Shown: in pieces, positions 22,634-34,495 of the stretch
Numbering within the stretch: the stretch's first letter is position 1
Layout of the letters: each line of letters starts with the position of its first letter
NCBI GenBank assembly: GCA_902600205.1
Contig: CACKIN010000008.1
Span: 1 to 37,907 of the forward strand
Direction of reading: 5' to 3'
Length of the DNA: 37,907 nt
From: an uncultured Pelagibacteraceae bacterium
Lineage (GTDB): Bacteria; Pseudomonadota; Alphaproteobacteria; Pelagibacterales; Pelagibacteraceae
Translations under genes and position numbers: made by a program
Notes under the pieces: generated by a model
Database searches by the model: none
The model's input: only the letters and a program-made list of their open reading frames with translations
What the model was told of the DNA's origin: nothing

Positions 22634-23163
22634 TGAAAAATTGGTACATAGTTCAATCACATTCTAGCTTTGAAAATAAAGTTGCTCAATTGATAAAAGA
22701 GGAAGCAGAAAAAGCAGAGATTTCAGATAAAATTGAGGAAATAATAGTTCCAACTCACGATGTAACTGAGGTAAAAAGAGGAAAAAGAGTTCAAAGGAAA
22801 AAAAAATACTTTCCAGGGTATATTTTAATTAAAAGTGAAATGGATAACAATATTTATCACATGATAAAAAATTTGAAAAAGGTAAGTGGTTTTCTTGGGT
22901 CCAAGGGAGCGCCGATACCTGTTTCTGATAAAGAGATTGAAAAAATTTTAGGTCAAATTAAAGATGGGGTGGCTCAGCCTAAATCTGGGATTGAATATAA
23001 TGTGGGTGAAAAAGTTCAAGTAATTGACGGACCTTTTGCGTCTTTCAGTGGTTTAGTTGAGGATATAGATGAAGAAAAATTAAGATTAAAAGTTTCAGTA
23101 TCTATATTTGGGCGTCCAACACCAGTAGATTTAGAATACAACCAGGTAGAAAAGGTAAGTTAA
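22633..23163 (+). CDS. nusG: Transcription termination/antitermination factor NusG
   Basis: A 176-residue protein with the NGN domain ([14 protein letters not shown] at 3-16; [18 protein letters not shown] in the middle) and a C-terminal KOW domain ([16 protein letters not shown]). NusG binds RNA polymerase, suppresses pausing and links to Rho or to ribosomal protein S10, whose gene lies downstream in this same block. It overlaps secE and rplK by one base each. Confidence 0.97.
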   Translation: MKNWYIVQSHSSFENKVAQLIKEEAEKAEISDKIEEIIVPTHDVTEVKRGKRVQRKKKYFPGYILIKSEMDNNIYHMIKNLKKVSGFLGSKGAPIPVSDKEIEKILGQIKDGVAQPKSGIEYNVGEKVQVIDGPFASFSGLVEDIDEEKLRLKVSVSIFGRPTPVDLEYNQVEKVS

Positions 23164-23591
23164 TGGCAAAAAAAGAAATTACTGGATATATAAAGTTACA
23201 AATAAAAGGTGGCCAGGCAAATCCTGCCCCACCTGTGGGACCAGCTCTTGGTCAAAGAGGTATTAATATAATGGAATTTTGTAAAGCTTTTAACGATAAA
23301 ACTAAAGCTTTTGCTGGTAAACCAGTACCTGTAATAATTACAGTTTATAAAGATAAGAAATTTGATTTTGTTATAAAGTCTCCACCTGCATCACATTTTA
23401 TCAAAGAGGCAATGAAATTAAAAAGTGGATCAAAAGAGCCAGGGAGAAATATAATAGGTTCAATTTCAAAACAACAATTAAAGGATATTGCTGAAAAAAA
23501 AATGGAAGACCTAAACGCACATGATTTAGATGAGGCGGCAAAAATAATTGCAGGATCTGCTAGGTCAATGGGAATAGAGGTTAAAGAGTAA
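23163..23591 (+). CDS. rplK: 50S ribosomal protein L11
   Basis: A 142-residue protein of normal length. The N-terminal [20 protein letters not shown] is the conserved L11 signature with the proline-rich linker, and the C-terminal domain has [13 protein letters not shown]-like sequence ([16 protein letters not shown]) that binds 23S rRNA. It forms the GTPase-associated centre with L10/L7/L12. It overlaps both nusG and rplA by one base, so expression is tightly coupled. Confidence 0.97.
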   Translation: MAKKEITGYIKLQIKGGQANPAPPVGPALGQRGINIMEFCKAFNDKTKAFAGKPVPVIITVYKDKKFDFVIKSPPASHFIKEAMKLKSGSKEPGRNIIGSISKQQLKDIAEKKMEDLNAHDLDEAAKIIAGSARSMGIEVKE

Positions 23592-24280
23592 TGAAATCAA
23601 AAAGATATAAGAAACTTCCTGAAAACACCAAGGAACTACAAGCCAACACAATTGATAAGATATTAAATTTAATAAAAACTAATTGTACAACGAAATTTGA
23701 TGAGTCAATTGATTTAAGTTTGAGGATTAATAATAAACAAAAAAAAAATGAGGTAAATTTAAGAACTGTAGTAAATTTGCCAGGAGGTACAGGTAAATCT
23801 GTTAAAGTGGCAGTAGTTTGTGAAGAGTCAAAAATTAACGAAGCAAAAGAGGCCAATGCTGATTTATTTGGAGGTGATGAATTTATTGAAAAAATTAAAA
23901 ATGGAAGTTTAGATTTTGAAAAACTTATATGTACACCATCAATGATGATTAAATTATCTAAATTAGGTAAAGTTTTAGGTCCAAAAGGCTTAATGCCAAA
24001 TCCTAAATTAGGAAGCGTGACTAACGATATTAAAAAAGCTGTAAATGATGCTAAAGCAGGTCAAATTGAGATAAGAAACGACAAAGATGGAAATATTGGT
24101 TTAAGCATTGGAAAAAAATCATTTGATGACGGAAAACTAGTAAAAAATTATAATGCAGTAATCGATGCACTTGAAAAAGAGAAGTCAAACCTAGTAATAA
24201 AGGGAGATTTAATTAAACAAATTTTTATAACCTCAACTATGGGCGTAGCTTATAAAATAAAATTGGATAAGAGTTTTTAA
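23591..24280 (+). CDS. rplA: 50S ribosomal protein L1
   Basis: A 229-residue protein with the two-domain L1 pattern: VNLRTVVNLPGGTGK in domain I, LGKVLGPKGLMPNPKLGSVT in the middle, and a C-terminal return to domain I ending KGDLIKQIFITSTMGVAYKI. It forms the mobile stalk at the E site and in many bacteria represses translation of its own operon. I did not identify a clear L1-binding mimic upstream of rplK, where the gene overlap with nusG leaves little space. Confidence 0.97.
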   Translation: MKSKRYKKLPENTKELQANTIDKILNLIKTNCTTKFDESIDLSLRINNKQKKNEVNLRTVVNLPGGTGKSVKVAVVCEESKINEAKEANADLFGGDEFIEKIKNGSLDFEKLICTPSMMIKLSKLGKVLGPKGLMPNPKLGSVTNDIKKAVNDAKAGQIEIRNDKDGNIGLSIGKKSFDDGKLVKNYNAVIDALEKEKSNLVIKGDLIKQIFITSTMGVAYKIKLDKSF

Positions 24281-24282
24281 TT

Positions 24283-24792
24283 ATGATGAACAAAGAACTA
24301 AAAAAGAAATATATAAATGATATGTCAACTCAGTTTGATAAATCTGAGGCTGTAATTGTTACTCACTATCAAGGATTAAATGTTAATCAATTGGATGATT
24401 TGAGAAAAAAAATGAGAGAGCACGGTATTAAATTCAAAATAACTAATAACAGAATTACTAAACTAGCTTTAGAGAAAACTAAATGTAAAGATCTTTCAAA
24501 CTTATTCTCTGGACCAACTGCTGTTGCCCTATCAGAGGATGCAATAACATCAGCAAAAATTTTAACCAAATTTTCAAAAGAAAATGAAAATTTAAAAATT
24601 TTAGGTGGAATCATGGGAACTGACATTTTAGACGTTGCAGGTGTTAAAAATGTAGCAACCCTACCTTCTATGGATGAGGCTAGAGCCAAAATAGTAGGTA
24701 TTTTAAGGTCTCCAGCACAAAAAATTGCAAGTATTTTACTTGCACCAGCTTCAAAAATCGCTATTTTAGCGCTCGAAAAATCAAAAAAATAA
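24283..24792 (+). CDS. rplJ: 50S ribosomal protein L10
   Basis: A 169-residue protein with the L10 N-terminal rRNA-binding domain (SEAVIVTHYQGLNVNQLDDLRKKMREHG pattern across residues 18-45) and the C-terminal helix that anchors L7/L12 dimers. Two adjacent ATG codons (24283, 24286) could both start it. It is only two bases after rplA, so the long leader used for L10 autoregulation in enterobacteria is absent here. Confidence 0.96.
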   Translation: MMNKELKKKYINDMSTQFDKSEAVIVTHYQGLNVNQLDDLRKKMREHGIKFKITNNRITKLALEKTKCKDLSNLFSGPTAVALSEDAITSAKILTKFSKENENLKILGGIMGTDILDVAGVKNVATLPSMDEARAKIVGILRSPAQKIASILLAPASKIAILALEKSKK

Positions 24793-24810
24793 CTAGGACA
24801 AAAAATTACT

Positions 24811-25182
24811 ATGGCTGACTTAAATAAAATTATAGAGGATTTATCAAGCTTAACTGTTGTAGAAGCAGCAGAGCTTTCAAAACAACTTGAGGAAAAATGG
24901 GGTGTAACAGCTGCTGCTGCAGTTGCTGCTGCTCCTGTTGCTGCAGGTGGAGATGCACCAGCGGAAGATAAAGACGATTTTACTATCATGCTTACTGCTG
25001 CTGGAGATAAAAAAATTAATGTAATAAAAGAAGTAAGAGCTGTTACTGAATTAGGATTAAAAGAGGCAAAAGATTTAGTCGAGGGTGCACCTAAAGAAGT
25101 CAAGTCTGGTGTCAACAAAAAAGAGGCTGAAGAAATAAAAGCTAAATTAGAAGCTGCAGGCGCAACAGTAGAACTTAAGTAA
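24811..25182 (+). CDS. rplL: 50S ribosomal protein L7/L12
   Basis: A 123-residue protein: N-terminal dimerisation domain ([21 protein letters not shown]), an Ala/Pro-rich flexible hinge (about residues 33-50), and the C-terminal factor-binding domain with [20 protein letters not shown]. It is the multicopy stalk protein that recruits EF-Tu and EF-G. It is 18 bp after rplJ. Confidence 0.97.
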   Translation: MADLNKIIEDLSSLTVVEAAELSKQLEEKWGVTAAAAVAAAPVAAGGDAPAEDKDDFTIMLTAAGDKKINVIKEVRAVTELGLKEAKDLVEGAPKEVKSGVNKKEAEEIKAKLEAAGATVELK

Positions 25183-25200
25183 ACAATAAAGAAAGAATTT

Positions 25201-25228
25201 AACTACTAGGTATTATTGCTTAGTAGTT
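25201..25228 (+). promoter_or_regulatory. Hairpin in the rplL-rpoB spacer (candidate attenuator or RNA-processing site)
   Basis: AACTACTA (25201-25208) pairs perfectly with TAGTAGTT (25221-25228) around a 12-base loop, followed by TTAG and the rpoB ATG only seven bases after the stem. In enterobacteria this spacer holds a partial terminator and an RNase III site that set the rpoB level below rplL. A similar role here is inference. The stem is A/T-rich and so weak. Confidence 0.5.
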
Positions 25229-25235
25229 TTTAGAT

Positions 25236-28200
25236 ATGCAATTATCTTTTACAGAAAAAAAAAATATTCGAAAAAGTTTTGGTAAGCTTAAAGAAAGTTT
25301 ATCAATCCCAAACTTGATAGAAGTTCAAAAAAATTCATATAAAGAGTTAACTGAATTTAAAGAAAACGTTGATCAACACTTAGTTAAAGGATTTCATAGA
25401 GTATTTAAAAGTATTTTTCCAATAGAGGATTTAAATGATAAGGCTACTTTAGAATATGTTTCTTATAGACTAGAAAAACCAAAATTTGATGTTGATGAAT
25501 GTATTACAAGAGGTCTTACATATTCTGCTGCATTAAAATGTACATTAAGATTAGTTGTTTATGAGATAGACCAAGAGAATAATACAAAGGATATATTATC
25601 TGCAAAGGAACAAGAGGTTTACATGGGAGAAGTTCCAATGATGACTAACAGTGGTACATTTATAACAAATGGTGTTCAAAGAGTTGTTGTTAACCAAATG
25701 CATAGAAGTCCTGGAGTATTTTTTGATCATGATAAAGGAAAATCTCATGCAAGCGGTAAGTTATTATTTAATTGTAGGGTTATACCCAATAGAGGCTCTT
25801 GGTTGGATTTTGAATTTGATGTGAAAGATTTTTTATATTTTAGAATAGATAGAAAGAAAAAAATATTTGTATCTACATTGCTTCAAGCGTTAGGATATTC
25901 AAAAACTGACATCGTAAATGAATTTTATGAAAAAGAAACATTCTATTATGACCAAAATGAAAAGAAATGGAAATGTAAATTTGATCCCGAAAACTATAAA
26001 GCAAAAAACTTTTCAGAGGAAGTAATAGACGCAAATACAAATAAAACACTTATAAAGGTTGGTGAACAAATTAATTTTTTGGTTGCAAAAAAACTACAGA
26101 AAGAGGGGTTAAAAGACATACTTGTTGCAAACGAATCTCTTTACGGTAAGTTTTTACATGAGGATGTAAGTGTTGGTGATGAAACATTTAAAATAGGTAC
26201 GGAATTAAATGAAACAATTATACAAAAAATAATTGATGGAAATATTAATTCAATTAATTTGTCAAAAACAAACTCGATATCAAAAGGACCTTACCTTCTT
26301 CAGACTATTCTAAATGATAAAAATGATACTAAAAATGATGCAATTACTGAAATTTATAAAATCTTAAGACCTGGAGAGCCTCCTACAATAGAAATAGCAT
26401 CACAAATATTTAATAATTTATTTTTTAGCTCAGATAGATACGATCTTTCAGATGTTGGTAGAGTAAAGATGAACTCAAGACTAGATTTGAACTGTTCGGA
26501 TAAAATAACTATTTTGAGAAACGACGATATTTTAGCAATTATAAAAAAAATGTTAGATCTCAGAGATGGAAAGGATGAGGTTGATGATATAGATCATTTA
26601 GGAAATAGAAGAGTTAGGTCAGTTGGTGAATTAGTTGAAAATCAAGCAAGAATTGGTGTTTATAGAATGGAAAGAGCTATAAAAGAAAAGATGACAACAT
26701 TAGATGTGGAGTCTGCCATGCCGCAGGATTTAATTAACGCAAAACCTTTGACAATTTCCTTGAAGGATTTTTTTGCAACTTCTCAACTTTCACAGTTCAT
26801 GGACCAAACTAACCCATTATCTGAAATTACACATAAAAGAAGAGTTTCGGCTCTTGGACCTGGAGGCCTTACTAGAGAAAGAGCTGGTTTTGAGGTAAGA
26901 GATGTTCATCCAACTCATTATGGTCGTATATGTCCAATAGAGACCCCGGAGGGGCCAAACATTGGATTAATAAACAGTTTATCCACATACTCTAAAATTA
27001 ACAAATATGGTTTTATTGAAAGTCCTTATAAGAAAGTAGAAAACGGCGTTGTACAGGATAAAATTGAATACCTTTCAGCAATGGAGGAAACTAAATTTAC
27101 AATAGCACAAGCTAACTCTGTTTTAGACAAGAATGGTAAATTTGTAGAAGAGTTAGTGTCAAGTAGAGCCAATTTAGATTTTATTTTATCTAGACCTGAA
27201 AATATCGATTACATTGACGTTTCACCAAAACAATTAGTTTCAGTTGCAGCTTCACTTATACCATTTTTAGAAAATGACGATGCTAACCGAGCATTAATGG
27301 GCTCAAATATGATGAGACAAGCGGTGCCGTTACTTAAACCCGAAGCACCTTTAGTAGGAACTGGTATCGAAAGTGATGTTGCATTGGACTCAGGAGTAAC
27401 TATTGTTGCAAAAAGGGATGGTATTGTTGATAAAATTGATGGAAAAAGAATAGTTATAAAAGCATCAAATGAAAAGGATTATTCACAATCTGGTGTAGAT
27501 ATATATAATCTTCAAAAGTTTAAAAGGTCGAACCAAAACACGTGTATTAACCAAAAGCCTTTAGTAAGAGTAGGAGATAAGGTTAAATCGGGAGATATAA
27601 TTGCTGATGGACCATCAACAAAAACTGGTGAATTAGCACTTGGAAAAAATGTTACTGTAGCGTTCATGCCATGGCAAGGATATAATTTTGAGGACTCTAT
27701 ATTAATATCTGAAAGATGTGTAACAGATGACGTATTTACTTCCATTCACATAGAAGAATATGAAGTTATGGCTAGGGATACAAAATTAGGTGAGGAAGAT
27801 ATTACAAGAGATATTCCAAACATCAATGAGGAAGCATTAAAAAATCTTGATGAGTCTGGAATAGTTTATATTGGTGCAGAAGTAAAACCAGGCGATATAC
27901 TCGTTGGAAAAGTAACGCCAAAGGGAGATTCTGCCTCAGGTCCAGAAGAAAAATTATTAAGATCAATTTTTGGAGAAAAAGCAATCGATGTTACCGATAC
28001 TTCACTAAAAATGCCTAGTGGTAGTGGAGGAATTGTTGTTGATGTAAGAGTATTCAATAGACATGGAATTGAAAAGGATGAAAGATCTATAACAATAGAA
28101 AGAGCAGAAATTGAAAGTGTACAACAAGATAAGAATGTAGAGGAAGAAATTTTAGAGAGAAGTATTAAACAAAGAGCTTCCTCAATATTATCTAATACAA

Positions 28201-29318
28201 AATTGATAAAAAAAATTAAGAATAATGAGATAGGTTCTGTATTAAGTGAAGAAATAATATTTGAAATACCAGTAACAGATTTATTTAAAATTTCTGTTGA
28301 TGATGCAAAAAAGACAGAGGCATTACTTCAACTTAGATCACAATATGATAATGCTAAACAAGACATACAAGACAGGTTTGAAGATAAAGTTTTAAAAATT
28401 AGACAGGGCGATGATCTTTTACCTAGTGTTATGAAAATGGTAAAGGTTTTTGTTGCTATTAAAAGACGATTAAGACCTGGTGATAAAATGTCAGGACGAC
28501 ATGGAAATAAAGGTGTTGTAAGTAAAATAGTTCCAGTTGAAGATATGCCATATAGAGAGAATGGTAAACCAGTTGATATAGTTTTAAATCCATTGGGTGT
28601 TCCTAGCAGGATGAATGTGGGTCAAATACTCGAAACACACCTAGGTTGGTCTTGTAAAGAACTTGGTGATCAACTGACAGATTTAATAAATCAAAATCAG
28701 AAAAAAATTGAAAAAGATGAAAAGATATCAAAATTTTTGAAATCTGTTTATGGTGACGAGATTTATAAAGAAAATATTGATAGTCTTTCAAATACTGAAT
28801 TTAGTGATCTGTGCCAAAATATTAAAGATGGAGTTCCAATATCAACTCCAGTTTTTGATGGAGCTAAAGAAAAAGACGTAACAAAAATGTTGGAGCTTGC
28901 TAATCTTCCAAATTCCGGTCAAACAATGTTATGGGATGGACGAACTGGAGAAAAATTTGATAGGCCAGTGACAGTTGGAATTATTTACATGCTCAAACTA
29001 CATCATTTGGTGGAGGATAAAATTCATGCAAGATCAACAGGACCATATAGTTTAGTAACACAACAACCACTTGGAGGAAAAGCGCAACTAGGGGGACAAA
29101 GGTTTGGAGAAATGGAAGTTTGGGCTTTAGAAGCTTACGGAGCATCATATACTTTGCAAGAAATTTTAACTGTAAAATCAGATGATGTTGCTGGAAGAGT
29201 AAAAGTATATGAAACAATAGTTAAAGGTGAAGAAAACTTTGAATCTGGAATACCCGAGTCATTCAATGTTTTGGTAAAAGAAATAAAATCTTTAGCTCTA
29301 AATGTGGAGTTAAATTAA
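25236..29318 (+). CDS. rpoB: DNA-directed RNA polymerase subunit beta
   Basis: A 1360-residue beta subunit of expected length. The rifampicin-pocket region (about residues 512-550) reads [20 protein letters not shown] followed by RVSALGPGG. The Asp, Asn, His, Arg, Ser and Leu positions linked to resistance elsewhere are all the sensitive-type residues. [15 protein letters not shown] follows, and the C-terminal [20 protein letters not shown] block is intact. No insertion or frameshift is seen. It forms the catalytic core with beta-prime, whose gene begins one base after its stop. A strong ribosome-binding site is missing; the hairpin before the start may influence initiation. Confidence 0.98.
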   Translation: MQLSFTEKKNIRKSFGKLKESLSIPNLIEVQKNSYKELTEFKENVDQHLVKGFHRVFKSIFPIEDLNDKATLEYVSYRLEKPKFDVDECITRGLTYSAALKCTLRLVVYEIDQENNTKDILSAKEQEVYMGEVPMMTNSGTFITNGVQRVVVNQMHRSPGVFFDHDKGKSHASGKLLFNCRVIPNRGSWLDFEFDVKDFLYFRIDRKKKIFVSTLLQALGYSKTDIVNEFYEKETFYYDQNEKKWKCKFDPENYKAKNFSEEVIDANTNKTLIKVGEQINFLVAKKLQKEGLKDILVANESLYGKFLHEDVSVGDETFKIGTELNETIIQKIIDGNINSINLSKTNSISKGPYLLQTILNDKNDTKNDAITEIYKILRPGEPPTIEIASQIFNNLFFSSDRYDLSDVGRVKMNSRLDLNCSDKITILRNDDILAIIKKMLDLRDGKDEVDDIDHLGNRRVRSVGELVENQARIGVYRMERAIKEKMTTLDVESAMPQDLINAKPLTISLKDFFATSQLSQFMDQTNPLSEITHKRRVSALGPGGLTRERAGFEVRDVHPTHYGRICPIETPEGPNIGLINSLSTYSKINKYGFIESPYKKVENGVVQDKIEYLSAMEETKFTIAQANSVLDKNGKFVEELVSSRANLDFILSRPENIDYIDVSPKQLVSVAASLIPFLENDDANRALMGSNMMRQAVPLLKPEAPLVGTGIESDVALDSGVTIVAKRDGIVDKIDGKRIVIKASNEKDYSQSGVDIYNLQKFKRSNQNTCINQKPLVRVGDKVKSGDIIADGPSTKTGELALGKNVTVAFMPWQGYNFEDSILISERCVTDDVFTSIHIEEYEVMARDTKLGEEDITRDIPNINEEALKNLDESGIVYIGAEVKPGDILVGKVTPKGDSASGPEEKLLRSIFGEKAIDVTDTSLKMPSGSGGIVVDVRVFNRHGIEKDERSITIERAEIESVQQDKNVEEEILERSIKQRASSILSNTKLIKKIKNNEIGSVLSEEIIFEIPVTDLFKISVDDAKKTEALLQLRSQYDNAKQDIQDRFEDKVLKIRQGDDLLPSVMKMVKVFVAIKRRLRPGDKMSGRHGNKGVVSKIVPVEDMPYRENGKPVDIVLNPLGVPSRMNVGQILETHLGWSCKELGDQLTDLINQNQKKIEKDEKISKFLKSVYGDEIYKENIDSLSNTEFSDLCQNIKDGVPISTPVFDGAKEKDVTKMLELANLPNSGQTMLWDGRTGEKFDRPVTVGIIYMLKLHHLVEDKIHARSTGPYSLVTQQPLGGKAQLGGQRFGEMEVWALEAYGASYTLQEILTVKSDDVAGRVKVYETIVKGEENFESGIPESFNVLVKEIKSLALNVELN

Positions 29319-29319
29319 T

Positions 29320-32300
29320 ATGAGTAAAGAACTATCTGATTTATTTAAATCTTCAGAAATATCTGAAACACAAAATTTCAATAGTATTAAGATTACTTTA
29401 GCAAGTCCTGAAAAAATAAAATCATGGACATTCGGTGAAATAAAAAAGCCAGAAACAATAAACTATAGAACATTTAGACCAGAAAAAGACGGACTTTTCT
29501 GCGCAAGAATTTTTGGTCCAATAAAAGATTATGAATGTTTATGTGGAAAATATAAAAGAATGAAGTTTAGAGGAATAATCTGCGAAAAATGTGGAGTTGA
29601 GGTTACTAAATCTAATGTTCGAAGAGAAAGGATGGGTCATATAAATTTAGCGACACCTGTTGCTCACATATGGTTTTTAAAATCTCTTCCTAGCAGAATA
29701 TCATTAGTGGTTGATATGAAACTAAAAGAAGTTGAGAGAGTTTTATATTTTGAAAACTTTATAGTAATTGAGCCAGGATTAACAAATTTAAAGAAAAACC
29801 AACTATTAGGAGAAGAAGAGTTAATAAAATACCAAGATGAATACGGCGAGGAAGCCTTTACCGCAGGTATAGGAGCGGAAGCTATCCTTGAAATTCTCAA
29901 ATCGATAAATTTAGAAGATGAGAGAGAGTCTTTAATAAAAAGTATTAAAGAGACCAAATCAAAAGTTTCTGAGGAAAGATCAATAAAAAGACTAAAACTA
30001 ATTGAGTCATTCATAGAAACTGGAAATAAACCTGAGTGGATGATTTTAACTACTGTCCCTGTAATACCGCCAGAATTAAGACCACTTGTCCCTTTAGATG
30101 GAGGTAGGTTTGCAACATCTGATTTAAATGATCTGTATAGAAGAGTAATTAATAGAAATAACAGACTTAAAAGACTAATAGATTTAAAAGCTCCTGATAT
30201 AATAGTTAGAAATGAGAAAAGAATGCTTCAAGAGTCTGTTGATGCACTATTTGATAATGGTAGAAGAGGAAGAGTTATAACTGGCACAGGTAAGAGACCG
30301 TTAAAATCTCTTGCAGAGATGCTCAAAGGTAAACAAGGTAGATTTCGACAAAACTTACTTGGTAAAAGAGTAGATTACTCAGGAAGATCTGTAATCGTAG
30401 TTGGACCTGATCTAAAATTACATGAGTGTGGTTTACCAAAAAAAATGGCATTAGAGCTTTTCAAACCTTTTTTATATGCCAGATTAAACAAACTTGGTCT
30501 TGCATCTACTATCAAACAAGCAAAGAAATTAGTTGAAAGAGAGAGAAATGAAGTCTGGGATGCTTTAGAATTAATAGTTAGAGAGCATCCTGTAATATTA
30601 AATAGGGCACCAACACTTCATAGACTAGGTGTACAAGCATTTGAACCTAAACTCATTGAAGGAAATGCTATAGAATTACACCCTCTTACCTGTGCAGCAT
30701 TTAATGCGGATTTTGATGGTGATCAGATGGCTGTTCATGTACCTTTGAGTCTAGAAGCACAGTTGGAGGCAAGAGTGCTAATGATGTCTACAAATAATAT
30801 CCTAAGCCCATCTAATGGAAAGCCGATAATTGTACCGAGTCAAGACATGATCCTGGGTATTTATTATTTATCTCAACCTCCAATTCAAACAGATAAAGTA
30901 GAAGGTTATTTTGTAAACACTACAGAAATTGAACATGCTTTAGAAACTGGACAAATTAAAGTTCATTCAAGAATAGTTTCTAGATTTGAAACAGTTGATG
31001 AAAAAGGGGATAAAAAGTTTGAAAAGCACATAAGTACAGCAGGAAGATTCTTGTTATCAAACCTAATTCCTAAAAATGTTAACAATAAATTTTCTTTAGT
31101 TGATAGATTGCTTCCAAAAAAAATTGTATCTGAAGTAATAGATCATGTGTTTAGATTCTCAGGTCAAAAAAGTACAGTCATATTTTGTGATAAATTAAAA
31201 GATCTTGGATTTAAACATGCATTTAAAGCAGGAATATCATTTGGTAAAGATGATTTAGTTATACCTGATAATAAGCAACAGTTAATTGACGAAACCAAGA
31301 AGCTGATAGCAGATTATGAGGGTCAATATGCTGAAGGACTCATCACTAGAGGAGAAAAATACAATAAGGTTATAGATGCATGGTCAAAATGTACTGATCG
31401 AGTTGCTTCTGAAATGATGAAAAGAATTTCAGCAACTGAAGTTACTAATGAGGGTTTAAAAATAAACTCAGTTTTTATGATGGCAGACAGTGGTGCTAGG
31501 GGTTCCGCAGCACAAATGAAACAGCTTGCTGGTATGAGAGGATTAATTGCAAAGCCATCAGGAGAAATTATTGAAACGCCAATTACATCAAATTTTAAAG
31601 AAGGTCTTACAGCTTTAGAATATTTTAATTCAACTCATGGAGCAAGGAAGGGGCTGGCAGATACTGCACTTAAAACAGCAAGCTCAGGATATTTGACTAG
31701 AAGATTATGTGATGTTGCCCAGGATTTAACAATCACTAAACCTAAATGTGACATGAAGTGTGGTTCAATAAAACTTACAGAAGTTCTAGAGGGTGGTAAT
31801 ATTATGGTAAGTCTATCTGAAAGAGCTTTAGGAAGAGTTGCTGCAAAAGAAATAAAAAATCCATTAACAGGTGTTGTTTTAATAAAAAAAGATGAAATGA
31901 TTGATGAAGCAGGATGTGAGAAAATTGATGCAGCTGGAGTTAAAAGTATAAATGTATATTCAGTAATGACATGTGGGGCAAAAGAAGGTGTGTGTGCAAC
32001 TTCATATGGAAGAGATTTATCTAGAGGAAAAATGGTACATGTAGGAGAAGCTATTGGAATGATATCTGCACAATCAATTGGAGAACCAGGAACCCAATTA
32101 ACAATTAGAACTTTTCACGTTGGGGGTACAGCATCTGTAAAACAAGAGTCACAAATTGTGTCAAATTCCGAAGGTACTCTTAAAATTGTTAACACTAACT
32201 TAATTAAAGATTCTAAAAATAATCAAATTGTAATGGGTAGAAATACTGAGATATCAATTGAGGATGATAATGGACTTCAAGTTGCTTCATACAAAGTTCC

Positions 32301-33486
32301 TTATGGATCAAAACTATTTTTTGAAAATGACCAAAAAGTTAAAAAAGGTGCAAAAATTTGTGAATGGGATCCATACACAACACCAGTTATTGCTGAAAAA
32401 GATGGTATAGCGAATTATGTTGACTTAATTGATGGAGTCTCAATTGCTGAAACTGTTGATGATGCTACAGGTATTTCCACTAAAGCTGTTGTAGATTGGA
32501 AAACACAATCAAAAAATACAGATCTAAAACCTAGAATTACACTAAGAGATGAAAAAGGAAATGTAATTAAGAAAGCTGATGATAATGAGGCAAGATATTA
32601 TTTAGTACCTGACTCAATTTTATCAGTCAAAGATGGACAAAAAATTTCAGCAGGTGATGTAATAGCCAGACTACCAAAAGAGACAACTAAAACAAAAGAT
32701 ATTACAGGTGGATTACCAAGAGTTGCTGAATTGTTTGAGGCAAGAAAAGCTAAGGATAGCGCAATAATTGCTGAAAATGATGGTAAAGTTATATTTGGTA
32801 AGGAGGTTAGAGGGAAACAAAGAGTAACAATTGAATCAGATAAAGGAGAAACGTCTAGTTATTTAATTCCCAAAGGTAAACATATAAATTTTAATCAAGG
32901 TGAAAAAATCAAAAAAGGAGAATATCTATTAGATGGTCAACCATTACCACACGATATTCTGAGAATTTTGGGTATTGAAGAGTTAACAGAATATTTTGTT
33001 AATCAGGTTCAAGATGTTTATAGATTACAAGGTGTAATTATAAATGATAAACATATTGAAGTTATTTTAAGACAAATGCTTAAAAAAATTGAGGTAAAAG
33101 ATTCTGGAGATAGTAAACTGTTACCTGGAGAGATTATTGATAGAATAAAATTTGAATTCATGAACGAGGAATTAAAAAAAGAAGGCAAAAATCCCGCTAT
33201 AGGCGAGAGAGTATTAATGGGAATAACTAAAGCATCTTTACAAACCGAGTCATTTATTTCTGCAGCATCATTCCAAGAGACTACAAGAGTATTAACTGAT
33301 GCAGCCATAAAAGGTAAAGTTGATAAACTAACAGGATTGAAAGAAAATGTTATTGTTGGTCGATTAGTACCTGCTGGAACCGGTGCAATTAAAAATTCTT
33401 GGAATAAAAAAGCTCTTAATGATGACCAAAAATTTTTATCTGAACAAGAGACCTCTGAGAGCTCGGAAGCCCAAATAAATCAATAA
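29320..33486 (+). CDS. rpoC: DNA-directed RNA polymerase subunit beta'
   Basis: A 1388-residue subunit. The N-terminal zinc ribbon is visible as [20 protein letters not shown] (about residues 72-91), and the active-site magnesium motif NADFDGDQ lies at about 461-468. The bridge-helix/trigger-loop region ([18 protein letters not shown] and later [18 protein letters not shown]) and the second zinc site (Cys residues around KPKCDMKCG and [10 protein letters not shown]) are also visible. The C-terminus ends in a short Ser/Glu/Gln-rich tail. It is followed by a 157-bp spacer containing a hairpin and a promoter-like sequence. Confidence 0.98.
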   Translation: MSKELSDLFKSSEISETQNFNSIKITLASPEKIKSWTFGEIKKPETINYRTFRPEKDGLFCARIFGPIKDYECLCGKYKRMKFRGIICEKCGVEVTKSNVRRERMGHINLATPVAHIWFLKSLPSRISLVVDMKLKEVERVLYFENFIVIEPGLTNLKKNQLLGEEELIKYQDEYGEEAFTAGIGAEAILEILKSINLEDERESLIKSIKETKSKVSEERSIKRLKLIESFIETGNKPEWMILTTVPVIPPELRPLVPLDGGRFATSDLNDLYRRVINRNNRLKRLIDLKAPDIIVRNEKRMLQESVDALFDNGRRGRVITGTGKRPLKSLAEMLKGKQGRFRQNLLGKRVDYSGRSVIVVGPDLKLHECGLPKKMALELFKPFLYARLNKLGLASTIKQAKKLVERERNEVWDALELIVREHPVILNRAPTLHRLGVQAFEPKLIEGNAIELHPLTCAAFNADFDGDQMAVHVPLSLEAQLEARVLMMSTNNILSPSNGKPIIVPSQDMILGIYYLSQPPIQTDKVEGYFVNTTEIEHALETGQIKVHSRIVSRFETVDEKGDKKFEKHISTAGRFLLSNLIPKNVNNKFSLVDRLLPKKIVSEVIDHVFRFSGQKSTVIFCDKLKDLGFKHAFKAGISFGKDDLVIPDNKQQLIDETKKLIADYEGQYAEGLITRGEKYNKVIDAWSKCTDRVASEMMKRISATEVTNEGLKINSVFMMADSGARGSAAQMKQLAGMRGLIAKPSGEIIETPITSNFKEGLTALEYFNSTHGARKGLADTALKTASSGYLTRRLCDVAQDLTITKPKCDMKCGSIKLTEVLEGGNIMVSLSERALGRVAAKEIKNPLTGVVLIKKDEMIDEAGCEKIDAAGVKSINVYSVMTCGAKEGVCATSYGRDLSRGKMVHVGEAIGMISAQSIGEPGTQLTIRTFHVGGTASVKQESQIVSNSEGTLKIVNTNLIKDSKNNQIVMGRNTEISIEDDNGLQVASYKVPYGSKLFFENDQKVKKGAKICEWDPYTTPVIAEKDGIANYVDLIDGVSIAETVDDATGISTKAVVDWKTQSKNTDLKPRITLRDEKGNVIKKADDNEARYYLVPDSILSVKDGQKISAGDVIARLPKETTKTKDITGGLPRVAELFEARKAKDSAIIAENDGKVIFGKEVRGKQRVTIESDKGETSSYLIPKGKHINFNQGEKIKKGEYLLDGQPLPHDILRILGIEELTEYFVNQVQDVYRLQGVIINDKHIEVILRQMLKKIEVKDSGDSKLLPGEIIDRIKFEFMNEELKKEGKNPAIGERVLMGITKASLQTESFISAASFQETTRVLTDAAIKGKVDKLTGLKENVIVGRLVPAGTGAIKNSWNKKALNDDQKFLSEQETSESSEAQINQ

Positions 33487-33488
33487 TT

Positions 33489-33509
33489 TTAAGGTCTTTT
33501 TAACCTTAA
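33489..33509 (+). terminator. Hairpin just after rpoC, possible partial terminator
   Basis: TTAAGGT (33489-33495) pairs with ACCTTAA (33503-33509) around a seven-base loop CTTTTTA, two bases after the rpoC stop. A proper T-run after the stem is lacking (TTTAAATT follows), so read-through into the str genes is likely. Confidence 0.4.
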
Positions 33510-33515
33510 TTTAAA

Positions 33516-33543
33516 TTGACAAATACAATTTCTAATGTATTTT
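33516..33543 (+). promoter_or_regulatory. Candidate internal promoter for rpsL-rpsG-fusA and downstream genes
   Basis: A perfect -35 hexamer TTGACA at 33516-33521, with a 16-bp spacer to TATTTT at 33538-33543. The predicted start is near 33550, giving a leader of about 95 bases before the rpsL ATG at 33644. It is the best -35 match I noticed in the window, and it sits right after the rpoC hairpin. Confidence 0.55.
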
Positions 33544-33565
33544 GGCCATGTTTTTGGTTGGAATG

Positions 33566-33613
33566 TAGTGATTAGATCACTAAACGCTGCCACAAATAAC
33601 ATGTCAGTTATTT
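33566..33613 (+). promoter_or_regulatory. Two perfect inverted repeats in the rpsL leader
   Basis: TAGTGAT-TAG-ATCACTA (33566-33582, seven-base arms, three-base loop) and AAATAAC-ATGTCA-GTTATTT (33594-33613, seven-base arms, six-base loop) lie between the promoter-like sequence and rpsL. In RNA they would make two consecutive hairpins; in DNA the first could be an operator. A ribosomal-protein binding site for autoregulation of the str genes is a plausible reading, but it is not shown. Confidence 0.45.
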
Positions 33614-33643
33614 TCATCAAAAATAAAAAATATTTATAAATTT

Positions 33644-34015
33644 ATGCCAACTATAAACCAGTTAGTAAGAAAAAGTAGAGTGAAGCAAATTACAAGGAAT
33701 AAAGTTCCAGCTTTACAAAAACAACCTTTGAAGAGAGGCGTTTGTGTAAAGGTTTATACGACAACACCAAAAAAACCAAATTCGGCCTTGAGAAAAGTTG
33801 CTAGAGTTAGATTGTCTAATGGTTTTGAGGTAACAGCTTATATACCTGGTGAAGGACATAACCTCCAAGAACACTCAGTTGTTTTGATAAGGGGTGGTAG
33901 GGTAAAAGATTTACCAGGAGTTAGATATCATATTTTAAGAGGAAATCTAGACACCCAAGGAGTTGCAAATCGAAAACAAAGACGTTCATTATACGGAACA
34001 AAAAAAGGTAAATAA
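33644..34015 (+). CDS. rpsL: 30S ribosomal protein S12
   Basis: A 123-residue protein of normal length. The streptomycin-related lysines are in the sensitive-type context: [12 protein letters not shown] and [11 protein letters not shown]. It lies at the decoding centre. It is first after the rpoC-rpsL spacer and three bases before rpsG. Confidence 0.98.
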   Translation: MPTINQLVRKSRVKQITRNKVPALQKQPLKRGVCVKVYTTTPKKPNSALRKVARVRLSNGFEVTAYIPGEGHNLQEHSVVLIRGGRVKDLPGVRYHILRGNLDTQGVANRKQRRSLYGTKKGK

Positions 34016-34018
34016 AAT

Positions 34019-34489
34019 ATGTCTAGAAAAAGAAAAGCTCCAAAGAAATTGCCAGTTGTTGATCCAAAATATAAATCAACGATAATTCCAAAATTAATTA
34101 ACTCAATCATGTATGATGGAAAAAAAACAATAGCTGAAAAAATAATTTATGATGCTATTGAGAAAATAAAAAGCAAAACTAAAGATGAGCCTCTTAATGT
34201 ATTTAATGACGCGATTAATAATATTAGACCAACTGTAGAAGTAAGATCAAGAAGAGTTGGTGGAGCGACTTATCAAGTTCCAGTAGAAGTTAAATCAAAA
34301 AGATCCCAGGCCTTAGCTTTAAGATGGCTTGTTGATGCCTCTAGAAAACGAAAAGACAAAAAAATGTCCGATAAAATATTTAATGAAATATTTGAAGCTT
34401 ATCAAAATAGAGGATCGGCTATTAAAAAAAAGGAAGACACTCATAAAATGGCAGAGTCAAATAAAGCATTTGCACATTTTAGGTGGTAA
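34019..34489 (+). CDS. rpsG: 30S ribosomal protein S7
   Basis: A 156-residue protein: N-terminal MSRKRKAPKK, then KLINSIMYDGKKTIAEKIIYDA, the RRVGGATYQVPVEV hairpin and C-terminal NKAFAHFRW. It nucleates assembly of the 30S head. In enterobacteria S7 represses its operon by binding the rpsL-rpsG spacer. Here that spacer is only three bases, so any autoregulation must act elsewhere, perhaps in the rpsL leader. Confidence 0.98.
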   Translation: MSRKRKAPKKLPVVDPKYKSTIIPKLINSIMYDGKKTIAEKIIYDAIEKIKSKTKDEPLNVFNDAINNIRPTVEVRSRRVGGATYQVPVEVKSKRSQALALRWLVDASRKRKDKKMSDKIFNEIFEAYQNRGSAIKKKEDTHKMAESNKAFAHFRW

Positions 34490-34495
34490 TAAACT

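Noticed and set aside
24387-25118. Long minus-strand ORF of 243 codons across rplJ and rplL
   Set aside because: It is antisense to two certain ribosomal genes and low in complexity (Ser/Ala-rich, mirroring the Ala-rich L7/L12 hinge).
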